From assembly GCA_902479205.1 (NCBI GenBank), contig CABSNX010000137.1, positions 1 to 5,464 of the forward strand: DNA of 5,464 nucleotides. The letters are read 5' to 3'. This DNA is from an uncultured Collinsella sp. (GTDB lineage Bacteria > Actinomycetota > Coriobacteriia > Coriobacteriales > Coriobacteriaceae). The position numbers and the translations under genes were made by a program. Under the pieces are notes generated by a model, which worked only from the letters and a program-made list of their open reading frames with translations, was not told the origin of the DNA and did not search any database. Position 1 is the first letter of the stretch. Each line of letters starts with the position of its first letter. Positions 5,455 through 5,464 of this stretch are shown piece after piece.

Positions 5455-5464
5455 CTGTCTCTTA
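5455..5464 (+). other. Probable Tn5/Nextera adapter remnant at contig end
   Basis: The final ten bases, CTGTCTCTTA, are exactly the first ten bases of the mosaic-end adapter read-through used in transposase-made libraries, and they run up to the last base of the window. The match sits exactly where adapter carry-over would appear. These bases are probably not genomic, and the apparent ATG at 5450 should not be read as a gene start. Confidence 0.65.

Noticed and set aside
5450..5464. ATG preceded by GAGGTGG as the start of a new plus-strand gene
   Set aside because: Only five codons are visible, and the last ten bases look like adapter sequence, so nothing about a gene can be supported.

Overview
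The window looks like chromosomal DNA from a Gram-positive gut actinobacterium of the class Coriobacteriia, most like Collinsella. This rests on GC-rich codon use, a class III (Firmicutes-type) fructose-bisphosphatase, small tandem GtrA membrane proteins, and a surface-protein pair made of an InlB-type B-repeat and a DUF4430 domain with Ser/Lys/Gly-rich wall-spanning linkers. The genus is an inference from protein style; no rRNA or marker gene is present.

Layout. Bases 1-2111 (+ strand) hold the 3' part of a large secreted, membrane-anchored surface protein (propeller-like repeats, one Listeria-Bacteroides B-repeat, basic Lys/Ser stalk, C-terminal membrane anchor). Immediately after it, in the same reading frame, lies a second surface protein with an N-terminal membrane anchor, a long charged Ser/Asp/Lys linker and a C-terminal DUF4430 (transcobalamin-like C-terminal) domain. 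They form one transcription unit closed by a hairpin at 2134-2171. Bases 2229-5320 (- strand, converging on the first unit) hold, in transcription order, fbp (fructose-1,6-bisphosphatase), a GtrA-family protein, a second GtrA-family paralogue, and a textbook intrinsic terminator at 2229-2263. Bases 5309-5464 are intergenic and carry a strong inverted repeat just upstream of fbp.

How the genes work together. The two surface proteins have opposite membrane topology (C-terminal versus N-terminal anchor), both project a domain away from the cell on a low-complexity stalk, and are probably made in a coupled way. This suggests a two-part cell-surface binding assembly whose ligand cannot be read from the window. 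In vertebrate transcobalamin and intrinsic factor the DUF4430-like fold contacts cobalamin, so a corrinoid or other small ligand is a hypothesis only. On the other strand fbp supplies fructose-6-phosphate for gluconeogenesis and wall-sugar precursors, while GtrA proteins are generally linked to moving polyprenyl-phosphate-linked sugars across the membrane. The partner glycosyltransferase is not in view.

The last ten bases of the window match the start of the Tn5/Nextera mosaic-end adapter, so the right edge is probably a contig end with adapter carry-over rather than genome. I found no CRISPR array, RNA gene, transposase or other clear mobile element. The most unusual biology here is the surface-protein pair.
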